A DNA stretch of 64,000 nucleotides, taken from NCBI GenBank assembly GCA_944325785.1, contig CALVBN010000008.1:45532-109531 (forward strand). The letters are read 5' to 3'. This document shows positions 7,969 to 16,696 of this stretch, one piece after another. This DNA is from Candidatus Gastranaerophilales bacterium (GTDB lineage Bacteria > Cyanobacteriota > Vampirovibrionia > Gastranaerophilales > Gastranaerophilaceae). Position 1 is the stretch's first letter, and each line of letters begins with the position of its first letter. The position numbers were made by a program, and so were the translations under genes. Under the pieces are notes generated by a model. The model had not been told where the DNA came from, did not search any database, and saw only the letters and a program-made list of their open reading frames with translations.

Positions 7969-8304
7969 TTAATCATCGACAGCATTGCGTTCTGCTCTTG
8001 GCGGCAATTGTCTGTCATATCTATCTTTCATAACTTTCTTATGGAAATCGCCCCTATGTCCTCTATCAAAGTGATGATGGTGGTGGCAGTTACATGGTCT
8101 TACCATTTGAGGTCCTGGACCGAATGCATACGGATTCATCGGCATTGGAGGCATCGGAGGTTTATGGAGAGCTGCAAATAGACTTAATGCTAAAAATACA
8201 CCTACGAAGGTTCCGCCTGTTACTATTAAAAATTTCTTAAAACCTTTGCTCTGGCATAAGCATGTTGTTTGTTTTTCTTCTACAATTTTGTTTTCTTCTG
8301 TCAT
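7969..8304 (-). CDS. Small membrane protein with a His-rich putative metal-binding tail
   Basis: 111 residues. A short cytoplasmic N-terminus with a CLC motif (15-17) is followed by one membrane helix at about 24-47, then a Pro/Met-rich linker and the cluster CNCHHHHHFDRGHRG at 71-85, with more His and Asp beyond. The tail would be outside the membrane and is well suited to binding Ni, Cu or Zn. GGAG precedes the ATG and an intrinsic terminator follows, so it is monocistronic. No family recognised. Its neighbour is a thiol-redox gene cluster, so a role in metal or redox handling is possible but unproven. Confidence 0.75.
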   Translation of the reverse strand: MTEENKIVEEKQTTCLCQSKGFKKFLIVTGGTFVGVFLALSLFAALHKPPMPPMPMNPYAFGPGPQMVRPCNCHHHHHFDRGHRGDFHKKVMKDRYDRQLPPRAERNAVDD

Positions 8305-8382
8305 AATAAATTCTCCTATTTAATCTACATATTGTTAACGATATTAAATTTTAAATTGTTCATTTTTTGATAAAATATTTTT

Positions 8383-8829
8383 ATGGGTATTTATTCTGAA
8401 AAAGCATGTACTAATTTTAAAAACGGTTATAACTGCGCACAGGCAGTCTTACTGGCTTTTGCAGAAGTTCTTGGCATAGATGATGTTTTTGCCCTTAAGC
8501 TTGCATCCTCTTTCGGTGGAGGCATGGGGAGGCTGAGAGAAGTCTGCGGTGCAGTAAGCGCAATGTTCATGATTGCAGGTCTGCTTCAGGGATATACCGA
8601 GCCGAATAATGATGAAATAAAGGCACAGCACTATAAACTTATTCAGAATCTTGGCAATGAATTTAAATCAAGGTGCGGATCTATTATATGCAGGGAGCTT
8701 CTTGGACTGCCGGACGGAGCAGACTCCCCTATACCATCTAAGCGGACGGATGAATACTATCAACAAAGACCTTGTGAAAACTGTATCAAAACCGCAGCTG
8801 AGATAATTGAAACTAATTTGTTAAATTAG
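8383..8829 (+). CDS. C_GCAxxG_C_C family redox protein
   Basis: 148 residues. It shows the conserved cysteines that define the family: YNCAQAVL (Cys18), FGGGMGRLREVCGAVSAM (with VCGA), a CGSIICRELLG pair, and a C-terminal RPCENCIKTAAEII. The family (PF09719) is usually annotated as a putative redox-active or electron-transport-associated protein of unknown function. The 3' end overlaps the convergent ccdA gene by 9 bases. Its position opposite CcdA and a membrane thioredoxin fits a thiol-based role. Confidence 0.85.
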   Translation: MGIYSEKACTNFKNGYNCAQAVLLAFAEVLGIDDVFALKLASSFGGGMGRLREVCGAVSAMFMIAGLLQGYTEPNNDEIKAQHYKLIQNLGNEFKSRCGSIICRELLGLPDGADSPIPSKRTDEYYQQRPCENCIKTAAEIIETNLLN

Positions 8830-9531
8830 AGGTGCAAAAGTCTTGTAGTACAGGTACACTGCGACCAGTATTAGTAATATTCCGCTTATTTTCATTAAAA
8901 CATCTGTATAAGCGGAGAGTTTTTTCAAATTTTTGACACTTGATGTAAATAACCCTGCAATTATTAAAATCAGCCCCTGCCCCAGTGCGAACAAAAACAG
9001 CATAAATACTGCCGCCAAAAGATTTTTACCCATTGCGGCAAAAGCCATTATGCCCGCTAATATAGGTGTCGAACATGGAGTCCCTGCCAGAGCAAACGCT
9101 ATACCCAATAATACCGGATATAAAAACAAAGAATTTGTTGAATTTGTCGGCATTGATTTTATTATAACAGGCATGTCAAAATCAAGAACTCCAGTTATTT
9201 TAAGCCCCATAACCATCAATAATGATGCCATTATAAGCGTAAAATATCCGCCAAGAGCTGATGCAAAAACACTTCCCGTTACGGCGCAAATTATTCCGAT
9301 AACAGAAAAAACAACTGCCGTTCCTAGTATAAAACAGCATAGCTGTATAAATGTTCTCAACGGCGTTTCTTTAGAATACCCGCCGACATATCCAATAATT
9401 AACGGAAGCATAGCTAGCGAGCAGGGGGATATAGACGCAATAACCCCGCCTGCAAACGACGCTGCAAACATTAAAAACCAGATATGAGGTCCCGTTATTC
9501 CCCCGGAAAATATTTGTGCTAAATTATCCAT
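8821..9531 (-). CDS. ccdA: CcdA/DsbD-type transmembrane thiol-disulfide transporter
   Basis: 236 residues with six predicted membrane helices. The two reactive-cysteine motifs of the CcdA family are present: ISPCSLAMLPLI in helix 1 and LAGTPCSTPIL in helix 4. It moves reducing equivalents from cytoplasmic thioredoxin across the inner membrane, for cytochrome c maturation or reduction of extracytoplasmic disulfides. Its start overlaps the end of the thioredoxin-like gene by 8 bases, so the two are translationally coupled and probably work as a donor-acceptor pair. No cytochrome c genes are in the window. Confidence 0.9.
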   Translation of the reverse strand: MDNLAQIFSGGITGPHIWFLMFAASFAGGVIASISPCSLAMLPLIIGYVGGYSKETPLRTFIQLCCFILGTAVVFSVIGIICAVTGSVFASALGGYFTLIMASLLMVMGLKITGVLDFDMPVIIKSMPTNSTNSLFLYPVLLGIAFALAGTPCSTPILAGIMAFAAMGKNLLAAVFMLFLFALGQGLILIIAGLFTSSVKNLKKLSAYTDVLMKISGILLILVAVYLYYKTFAPLI

Positions 9532-9919
9532 CGATTGTTATCTCTTTCAAGTAATTTTCAAGAATTTGAGGCTGCATTGAACCTTCTATACGCCTTTTGG
9601 TAGTTCCATCCGGAGTTTTGAATACAGTTGTCGGTACAAGTTTCACTTCATACTCTTTAATAAGAGCCTTTGTATCTTTGTCTTTTTGCGTAACATCAAT
9701 TTTTCTAAGCGTTACATCCTTCTGATATTTCGGAAAAACTTCATCAAAAATCTTTTCCAACTCCTGACATTCATAACACATCGGGGATGAAAATTTTATA
9801 ACCTCTGCGCCGGAAGATGCTATTGAAGGTAATGCTCCGAGTTTATCTCTGGTCAAACCATAATAAACTGCAAGCGGAACCAGAAAAATGAGTAAAATTG
9901 TAATAATGTTTTTGTTCAT
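9524..9919 (-). CDS. Membrane-anchored thioredoxin-like protein
   Basis: 131 residues from the ATG at 9919, chosen because AAGGAG lies 7 bases upstream; a longer in-frame opening starts at 9946 without a ribosome site. One N-terminal membrane helix (IITILLIFLVPLAVYYGL) anchors a thioredoxin fold outside the membrane. The active site is CYEC (in SSPMCYECQELE), and the cis-Pro segment is KLVPTTVFK. Its stop overlaps the ccdA start by 8 bases, so it is probably reduced by that transporter. Which proteins it acts on is unknown. Confidence 0.87.
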   Translation of the reverse strand: MNKNIITILLIFLVPLAVYYGLTRDKLGALPSIASSGAEVIKFSSPMCYECQELEKIFDEVFPKYQKDVTLRKIDVTQKDKDTKALIKEYEVKLVPTTVFKTPDGTTKRRIEGSMQPQILENYLKEITIDG

Positions 9920-10062
9920 AAGATTCTCCTTCTTCAACTTTACCATAGAATAACACTTTACTAAAAATATTAAATTAATTAATCAGGCAATTTTATTTGT
10001 AAATATTTGTTAACAAAATATCAAAAAAATTGCTTTAGAAGGTATTATAAATCGTAGGTTTT

Positions 10063-11427
10063 ATGGAGAAAAATATGCAGGTACAAAGAACGCAGGGACA
10101 GGTTAATTTTGGATACAATCAACAGCTGAATAAAGTCTTAATTTCTAAATGCGAAAACGCAAAAAAGAACAAAGAATTCTGGAATACATTACTCAAATTC
10201 AACAACATTACCAATGAAACAGAAATGCTGTTGAGAGAAGCTGAAAAAGCAAAAAACATATCCCTGGTTAATAAGCTTTCGGATATATTTCTCAACTTCA
10301 AATATCTTTTTGCCGGAACAATGGATGAAATGTTCCCAAAACTGAATTACAGCATAGTTGAGGCAGAAACATACGATGCAGAGGCAAAAGCACGACATAT
10401 TAAAAATCCGGATCACTGGCTTAACTGCATGGCACATGACTTAAGAAATAATGACGATAATGCTCCAATCTTACAAAGAGTTGAAAAGAACATTAATAAT
10501 ATTCAAGAAATGGAAAATACAGAAGCTGATAAAACAGAGATTTCTACAGGAAAGAATTTTGTAATAGAATACACTCCGACAGACGAAGCTAAAAAAGGCT
10601 TTGCTTCCCTTGGCGGAATGAAAGAGCTTAAGCAGTTATTAAGCGACAGGATTCTTACGGCGCTAAAAGACCCAAAACAGGCAAAACTAGATGAAATTGA
10701 ATACGGAAAGAAAATTCCGAAAGGCATCCTTCTATATGGGCCACCCGGATGCGGAAAAACAACGATTGTAAAACATTTATCCACAGAAGCAGGAGTTCCT
10801 TTATTAATGCTTGAATCCGGAAAATTAGGCTCCAAATATATTCACGAAACATCAGCGCGTATTAATGCGGCTTTTGATTATGCGGAATCTCTGGCAAAAG
10901 ATGACAAACCGGTTCTGGTGTTTATGGATGATGCTGATTCAATGCTCCTCGACAGAAGCATTGCAAAATCCGATTCAAAAACAGAAGAAATGGCATCTTT
11001 CCTTAACAGGATTCAAAATGCAGGAGATAACAACGTAATTTTTGTAGCTGCGACAAATCAATATGATTTGCTAGATGAAGCTATAAAAAGCCGTTTTCAA
11101 GAACAGATATTTGTCGATCTCCCTGATAAAGAAGCACGAAAATCCATTGTTAAATTATTTATGTCGCAAAGAACAAAGGGAAAAGAACTCTCTGAAAACG
11201 ACAATGCGCTTGAACATATCGCACAAAAGACAGAAGGATTCCCGATAAGAGCAATCAAAATGATATCTGACAAAGCTTCTCTTGAAGCGCTGAACGACGG
11301 CAGGAGAAATATAAAGGCAGAAGATTTTGATAAGATTATTGCTCAATCACAGAATATGAAAGTTAAAGCAGGCAAATATAAGGCAAAGAACGACAGACCT
11401 CTTATCGGATACAATAACCGGCAGTAA
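10063..11427 (+). CDS. AAA+ ATPase, single FtsH/VCP-like module
   Basis: 454 residues. The N-terminal 170 residues are helical with no known domain, and begin with the motif QVNFGYN (13-19). One AAA+ module follows: Walker A GPPGCGKT at 226-233, Walker B VLVFMDD at 284-290, sensor 1 in VAATNQYD, and the finger Arg344 in SRF. A C-terminal lid follows. The Walker B acidic pair is DD, where most AAA+ proteins have DE. No protease domain is attached. It may be an unfoldase or remodeller for a lineage-specific process. The 3' end overlaps the convergent formyltransferase gene by 26 bases. Confidence 0.85.
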   Translation: MEKNMQVQRTQGQVNFGYNQQLNKVLISKCENAKKNKEFWNTLLKFNNITNETEMLLREAEKAKNISLVNKLSDIFLNFKYLFAGTMDEMFPKLNYSIVEAETYDAEAKARHIKNPDHWLNCMAHDLRNNDDNAPILQRVEKNINNIQEMENTEADKTEISTGKNFVIEYTPTDEAKKGFASLGGMKELKQLLSDRILTALKDPKQAKLDEIEYGKKIPKGILLYGPPGCGKTTIVKHLSTEAGVPLLMLESGKLGSKYIHETSARINAAFDYAESLAKDDKPVLVFMDDADSMLLDRSIAKSDSKTEEMASFLNRIQNAGDNNVIFVAATNQYDLLDEAIKSRFQEQIFVDLPDKEARKSIVKLFMSQRTKGKELSENDNALEHIAQKTEGFPIRAIKMISDKASLEALNDGRRNIKAEDFDKIIAQSQNMKVKAGKYKAKNDRPLIGYNNRQ

Positions 11428-12358
11428 TCTCCCGCTTAATATAATTTCTGCTGAAAGGTCTGTCATATTTTTTATACAGACTGATATTAAAAGTAAGAAT
11501 TTTATTATCCGCACAAAGAACGCTGATTGTCTTATTTAAAGCATCTACAGCCGTTATGGTTCCGGCTTGAGTATAAGAAGTATTATTATCGCTTATCTCC
11601 AAGAATTCCGGATGTGCGCTTAAGCAGGTATCGTTATGGTAAAAATACGCATCTCCCCAGGGATAAATTGCCCTTATCAAGGCATGATTATCTTCTGCCG
11701 TATTATTAAAATCAAGTTCCAGCCCCTTCGGATGAGAATAATAGCTTGCCCTGTCTTCTCTCTGCTGAAGAGGGATTATAATATCTTCTCTCAAGGCGTT
11801 CAAAAGCTCGCAGACAACGCCTCTTGCAGTAAGCACAGTTCTTTCTTTCAAGGATTTTCCCGTATCCGATGGGTAGATTTTTATTTCTTCCTGCGCAAGA
11901 ATTGCACCGGTATCATAATCACCGTCAATTAAATGAAAAGTTACCCCGCTTGTTTGTTCCTTATTCCTTATTGTCCAAAAATACGGATTAGGACCGCGGT
12001 ATTTCGGAAGAAGCGACGGATGCGCATTTATTGATGCAATTTTAGGGATATCATAAATTTCTTTCTTAATCTTTTCGCCCCAGGAACCTACAAGAATAAT
12101 ATCCGGATTAAGCTTTAAAAGAGCCTTTTTAAACTCCTCTGTATTAACACCGCGTGCATATATTTCCGGAAGGTTGTAGCTTTTTATATAATTGTGTTCT
12201 ACGGAAGGATTTATAACATCTTTTATTTTTCTTATAAGCGGATGGTACTTAACGGTTTCTCTTCTTAATACTCCCGCTATTTGGCAGTTAGCATCAAGTG
12301 CACCCGCTATCAAATTCATAAACATTTCGCCGTAGCCTATTATTACAACTTTGAGCAT
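11402..12358 (-). CDS. Formyltransferase-family enzyme (Fmt-like)
   Basis: 318 residues. The N-terminal formyltransferase fold carries the catalytic triad Asn111, His113 and Asp149: INAHPSLLPKYRGPNPYFW, then GVTFHLIDGDYDTGAIL. A C-terminal domain of about 110 residues has an OB-fold-like part as in methionyl-tRNA formyltransferase. Identity to typical Fmt is low; for example NAHPS replaces NVHAS. So it may be the cell's Fmt or a paralogue that formylates a sugar nucleotide or other amine. Its start overlaps ribF by 16 bases, so it is coupled to RibF in the operon 13420 to 11402. Confidence 0.75.
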   Translation of the reverse strand: MLKVVIIGYGEMFMNLIAGALDANCQIAGVLRRETVKYHPLIRKIKDVINPSVEHNYIKSYNLPEIYARGVNTEEFKKALLKLNPDIILVGSWGEKIKKEIYDIPKIASINAHPSLLPKYRGPNPYFWTIRNKEQTSGVTFHLIDGDYDTGAILAQEEIKIYPSDTGKSLKERTVLTARGVVCELLNALREDIIIPLQQREDRASYYSHPKGLELDFNNTAEDNHALIRAIYPWGDAYFYHNDTCLSAHPEFLEISDNNTSYTQAGTITAVDALNKTISVLCADNKILTFNISLYKKYDRPFSRNYIKREITAGYCIR

Positions 12359-13170
12359 ATTTGAATATCCTTGTCTATTTGCTGTTTTAATTCTTCCAGA
12401 TTATCAAAACGCTTTTCATCCCGAATTTTTTTTATCACATCAATTCTTATTGTCTTATCATACAAATTTCCCGAATAATTGAGGATATGAGTTTCCACAA
12501 CCGGCTCTTTTGTATTATGAACAGTAGGCTTCATGCCCCAGTTAAGAACAGCAGGCAGACCGTTTACTACTGCTTTATAAACACCGTAAGGTATTTTAAC
12601 TATCTCAGATGGATAGCTGATATTTGCGGTCGGAAACCCTATCTTGCGCCCAAGTTCTGCGCCATGCTTAACCGTTCCTTCCAGAATAAAATTACTGCCA
12701 AGAAGCCTTTCCGCCTCTTCTATTTTGCCCGCCTCCAGCAATTGCTTTATATAAGTAGAACTTATAACATTATTTTCATATTTCATCGGCGGGATGCAAA
12801 AATATTTATAGCCGAATTTTGATTGATTAGCCTCAAGGAGTTCCGAATTTCCGCTTTTATTTACCCCAAAAGTGTAATTAAATCCCGTAGAAATTGAAGC
12901 CGGAGAATAATCACGCACAAGCATGGAAAGAAAATCCAAAGCAGTCATTGCCGATATTTGGGCAAAATCCAGCTCGACAATTTCTCTAACTCCTAAAGAC
13001 CTAATTTTTTCAATGGAATCCTGCCTTGAAAGAATGAAATCGCTTTTCTTATGGAAATTCTTCAATGTAATAAGCACACTGTCTTTAGAAAACTCGACAG
13101 CCGAACGAATAACAGCTTGATGAGCAAGATGCACACCGTCAAAAAAACCAAGAATTAAACTCTTACCCAT
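12343..13170 (-). CDS. ribF: Bifunctional riboflavin kinase / FAD synthetase
   Basis: 275 residues. The N-terminal adenylyltransferase domain has GFFDGVHLAHQ (residues 8-18) and ISSTYIKQLL. The C-terminal riboflavin kinase domain has GRKIGFPTANI and VETHILNYSG. It converts riboflavin to FMN and then FAD. The usual NxGxRPT motif reads NWGMKPT here, a mild variation. It is slightly shorter than the common 300-310 residues. No FMN riboswitch is seen upstream; instead a small unknown gene ends 7 bases before it. Confidence 0.92.
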   Translation of the reverse strand: MGKSLILGFFDGVHLAHQAVIRSAVEFSKDSVLITLKNFHKKSDFILSRQDSIEKIRSLGVREIVELDFAQISAMTALDFLSMLVRDYSPASISTGFNYTFGVNKSGNSELLEANQSKFGYKYFCIPPMKYENNVISSTYIKQLLEAGKIEEAERLLGSNFILEGTVKHGAELGRKIGFPTANISYPSEIVKIPYGVYKAVVNGLPAVLNWGMKPTVHNTKEPVVETHILNYSGNLYDKTIRIDVIKKIRDEKRFDNLEELKQQIDKDIQICSKL

Positions 13171-13177
13171 ACCAAAA

Positions 13178-13420
13178 CTAAGCGATTACGTTGAGTTTTC
13201 TGCCTAAAATCTGGTTGTGGCAGAAATTTTGCCATTCATTAATATTATCAAAAACTTGAGGTAATTTATCAGTCCCGACGGACTTTTTATTAGTATAAGG
13301 GGTTAAAGAATTAAAAGAAGTATCGCCGATTGTTTCACTGCTCCGGCTATTATAAAACGGCATGTTACTGCTGACATTATAGCCTTTATTGTGATTTACT
13401 GAAATTGCAGAAACTAGCAT
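13178..13420 (-). CDS. Small protein of unknown function upstream of ribF
   Basis: 80 residues from the ATG at 13420. A GTG at 13426 is also in frame, but it falls inside the AAAGGGGTGA ribosome site that serves the ATG, so the ATG is preferred. The sequence is Ser/Asn/Tyr-rich with no membrane segment. The C-terminal WQNFCHNQILGRKLNV looks like a short helix. It is the first gene of a three-gene operon with ribF and the formyltransferase-like gene. No family recognised. Confidence 0.6.
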   Translation of the reverse strand: MLVSAISVNHNKGYNVSSNMPFYNSRSSETIGDTSFNSLTPYTNKKSVGTDKLPQVFDNINEWQNFCHNQILGRKLNVIA

Positions 13421-13597
13421 AGTCACCCCTTTTTATGTACAACCGGACACTTCAGCTTATAAACTCTCGACCTTTGGACTCGTTTTAAAGACTTTTATGC
13501 CCTACTTACAAATTCTATCACACTCTCGATTTTTGTGCAATAACTTTATCGGGTAATTTCAAAAATTTATAAAGGATATTTTTCTATAAAGTCATGC

Positions 13598-14557
13598 TCA
13601 AATTTTAACTCTAATACCATCAAGTATTGAAAAGATTTCTTTGATATTATCTATCAGAACAAGCTGTCCCCTTAGCTTTGATGCACCTGTAAATCCGTTT
13701 AAATAATACGGTATAAACTTCCTGCAGAATTTAACCCCCGTATCCTCTCCCCTTAGTTCGGCTTCCTTTATAAGATGCTTTTTTAAAGTTTCTATTTTTT
13801 CACCCAAAGAAGGCGGAGGAAGGTATTCTCCGGTCTGCAGATATTTTTCAATCCGGCTTATCAAGGATGGATCGCCAAGCGCCCCTCGTCCTATGGCAAC
13901 GCCATCCGCATTTGACTCTTCCAGACACTGAACAGCCGTTTCTATTGATACAACATCACCGTTTGCAAATACCGGAATATCAACACTGCGTTTCAACTCC
14001 GCAATCTTCTTCCAGTCAGCCTTACCGCCGTACATCTGCGAGCGCGTTCTTCCGTGGATTGTTATAAAATCCGCGCCGGCTTCCTGCATTTTTTCCCCGA
14101 ACTCCACAAAATTCAACTCATCATATGTATAACCGAGCCTAAATTTCACGCTGAGCGGGATTGTAATCTCTGCTTTAACTGTTCTTACAATCTCCTGTGC
14201 CAGATCCGGATTCCGCATCAGCGCGCATCCGTCAGTCCCTTTGACAACCTTATTAACAGGACAGCCCATATTTATATCTATCATATCGGCAAATTGTTCC
14301 AGATACTTGGCGCAATCTGCAATCATCCGCGGTTTATGCCCGCTAAGCTGGTAAGATACCGGCGAATGATTATCATCGCGTTTGGTTATTACTGTATCTT
14401 TTACCTGCGTCAGAGCTTCCGAACTTATCATCTCTGTTGTCAAAAGACAGGAGGGAGAGTATTCTCTCACAAGAGAGCGCAGAACATAATCCGTAATTCC
14501 TGCCATCGGCGCCAGTGACACACGGCTTGCTATGAGGGTTTGAACTCTTGTATTCAT
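13598..14557 (-). CDS. dusB: tRNA-dihydrouridine synthase (DusB-like)
   Basis: 319 residues, a full-length Dus TIM barrel. Family motifs: SLAPMAGITDYVLR near the N-terminus, DINMGCPVNKVV with the catalytic Cys, HGRTRSQMYGG and VFANGDV, and GVAIGRGALGDPSLI for FMN phosphate binding. It reduces uridine to dihydrouridine in tRNA D-loops using FMN. The DusB subgroup is chosen from the overall pattern and is less certain than the family. It starts 6 bases after the stop of the large TPR gene, so the two are co-transcribed. Confidence 0.9.
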   Translation of the reverse strand: MNTRVQTLIASRVSLAPMAGITDYVLRSLVREYSPSCLLTTEMISSEALTQVKDTVITKRDDNHSPVSYQLSGHKPRMIADCAKYLEQFADMIDINMGCPVNKVVKGTDGCALMRNPDLAQEIVRTVKAEITIPLSVKFRLGYTYDELNFVEFGEKMQEAGADFITIHGRTRSQMYGGKADWKKIAELKRSVDIPVFANGDVVSIETAVQCLEESNADGVAIGRGALGDPSLISRIEKYLQTGEYLPPPSLGEKIETLKKHLIKEAELRGEDTGVKFCRKFIPYYLNGFTGASKLRGQLVLIDNIKEIFSILDGIRVKI

Positions 14558-14563
14558 ATATTC

Positions 14564-16696
14564 CTAACCGCCTGCATACGGCTTCAATTCTTCCATTCTG
14601 GATTTTGCATATTTCAAATACTCATCATCGGTTGTATAGCTGGAAATAAACTTTTGATAGTATTTGTATGCTTCTTTATAATTATTTAAAGTGTCATAAT
14701 CAACCGCTGCCATATAATTCGCTATCGGGAATTCATTTGAATATTTCAAAACATTCAAATAATCATTGATTGCAAGTTTCGGCTGTTTTTGCTCGTCGTA
14801 TATCAGACCGCGGTAATAATACGCATATGCATTCTGAGCATCCTTTTTCAGAACCTCATTAAACTTAATCATAGCAATCTGAAAATCATTTTTTTCGTAC
14901 AAATCAATACCTTCATTCAAAATAGCAAGCGAGCCGTTTTGTACAACATAGCTCAAAAGTTCTTTTGCCTCTGACTGCGGGTTTAGTTGAACAGCTTTTT
15001 TCAGATATGTTTCCGCTAACGCCCAGTTTTGCTGTTCTGAATACAAATAACCTATATAATAAGGTGTATCCGCATTATTCGGATTAATTTTTTCGGCTTT
15101 TTTATAATACTCTATAGCGCTGTTATAATCTTCAAGAGCTTGATATGATGCAGCAGCGCCGAGCATAGAATCCTCTGTTGCCGGATTTATTGCCAGATAT
15201 TCCTGCAGAGCTTTTTTATAATCTTTGTTTTCATAGCTTGATGAAGCAGAAGCCAGTTTTGTAGAAGCTGAATCATTCTGGACACTCTGCAGTGTTTTCA
15301 GAACCAGATTATTTGCAGGAAATTTTGTTTTTGCGGTATTCAAAACACTGACTGCATTGTTATAATCATTTTTCGCCGCATAACATATTGCCAGATTTAC
15401 ATAAGCGTCAACTATTGATGTATTCTTAGCAATTACAGCTTTGTACGCGGTTATTGCGTTGTCTAAGTCATTCTCTTTGTGGAGCTTATATGCATAATCA
15501 TATATTTCATTCTCGCTCCCGTTCTGTGAAAGATACGCAATATATTCAGACGGTGAAAGCGCCTCTTTCATCACACCGGAAATCTCTGACTTAGCAGCTG
15601 CATTATTAGGGTCAATCGACAAAATTTTCTTATAAAGATTCATAGCAGTTTTATTGTCGCCCATTTCCTTATAGACTTGGGCTTTGTATAAAAGCGCCTG
15701 TGTATTGTTTGGATAGAGCGTCAAAACAGAATCATAAGACTGAATTGCTTTCTGATACTCTTTCCTCTGCTGGAAAAGCGTACCCACATTCAGCCTTGTT
15801 GTTATATTTGACGGATTAAGCTGTTCTGCCTTGCCGTAGTAGCTTAATGCGGTTTCAAAATCTCCCTGCGCCTGCTTGATTGCACCGATATTTGCATTCA
15901 ATTCAGCGTCGCTAGGCGTTTGAGCCAGTTTTTTAAGATAAATTCTCTCAAGTGCATATAGAACTTCCATATCGCCCTTTGAATTTGCCAGTGCTTCGTT
16001 ATACTGCGTTACCGCCTCGTCATAGCGTCCGAGTTTATCAAGCGTTCTTGCGTATTTCATTCTTAATACGCCGTCATTTGGCTTCAAATCCAATGCAATT
16101 TTATAATAATCCGCGCTCCTCGGTTCATTGCCGAGAAGTTTCATCAAATCTGCAATCTGCATATTACTGTCACCGGCAAGCTTTTCGCTCTGAGCAGCCT
16201 TTGAGAACTCATATGCAGCTGCCGAAAAATTTCCCATTGCACGGAGTTCTTCTGCTTTCTTATATCTGGCACCCGCGGTTGTATCAGCACTTATAACCTT
16301 TAAACACTGGTTAAGATTGTCTGTAGCAGAAGCTATCATGCCGGCAGAGTTTTGAACTGTCTGTTCCTTGGAAGGATACATCTTCAAATAAAATATTGCG
16401 CTTCTAAAATCATTCGCCGCTTTTTCATAATTTTTTTCCTGGTTTGCATAATAAGTTGCCCTTGCAAGATAAGCATTTACCAGCCCTATCCTTGCTGAAT
16501 TATCCAGATAATTTATCCTAAGCGCCTTACGAAATTCCACAATTGATGATGAATACTGGCTTTGCATAAGATAGTTCTGCCCCGCATTATAATGCTCGGC
16601 AAAAGCACCCGCCTGCGCCCCAAACGTGTACGGTTGAACCGCAAAAACCGTATATACTGCTAAAAAACAGACTGTCCCTAAAAAATTTCTCTTCAT
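14564..16696 (-). CDS. Secreted TPR-repeat protein
   Basis: 710 residues. A signal peptide (MKRN, then LGTVCFLAVYTVFAVQP, ending near GAQAGAFA) is followed by about 15 tetratricopeptide repeats across the whole protein. Recognisable units include GNFSAAAYEFSKAAQ, GDFETALSYYGKAEQLNPSN, KEYQKAIQSYDSVLTLYPNN and LEDYNSAIEYYKKAEKINPNN. It would be periplasmic or surface-exposed and should scaffold protein-protein contacts; the partner is unknown. It is followed directly by dusB. The reading frame is intact. Confidence 0.85.
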   Translation of the reverse strand: MKRNFLGTVCFLAVYTVFAVQPYTFGAQAGAFAEHYNAGQNYLMQSQYSSSIVEFRKALRINYLDNSARIGLVNAYLARATYYANQEKNYEKAANDFRSAIFYLKMYPSKEQTVQNSAGMIASATDNLNQCLKVISADTTAGARYKKAEELRAMGNFSAAAYEFSKAAQSEKLAGDSNMQIADLMKLLGNEPRSADYYKIALDLKPNDGVLRMKYARTLDKLGRYDEAVTQYNEALANSKGDMEVLYALERIYLKKLAQTPSDAELNANIGAIKQAQGDFETALSYYGKAEQLNPSNITTRLNVGTLFQQRKEYQKAIQSYDSVLTLYPNNTQALLYKAQVYKEMGDNKTAMNLYKKILSIDPNNAAAKSEISGVMKEALSPSEYIAYLSQNGSENEIYDYAYKLHKENDLDNAITAYKAVIAKNTSIVDAYVNLAICYAAKNDYNNAVSVLNTAKTKFPANNLVLKTLQSVQNDSASTKLASASSSYENKDYKKALQEYLAINPATEDSMLGAAASYQALEDYNSAIEYYKKAEKINPNNADTPYYIGYLYSEQQNWALAETYLKKAVQLNPQSEAKELLSYVVQNGSLAILNEGIDLYEKNDFQIAMIKFNEVLKKDAQNAYAYYYRGLIYDEQKQPKLAINDYLNVLKYSNEFPIANYMAAVDYDTLNNYKEAYKYYQKFISSYTTDDEYLKYAKSRMEELKPYAGG

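Noticed and set aside
13171..13597. FMN riboswitch ahead of ribF
   Set aside because: ribF is preceded by a small gene 7 bases away, and the sequence further upstream lacks the conserved FMN aptamer segments.
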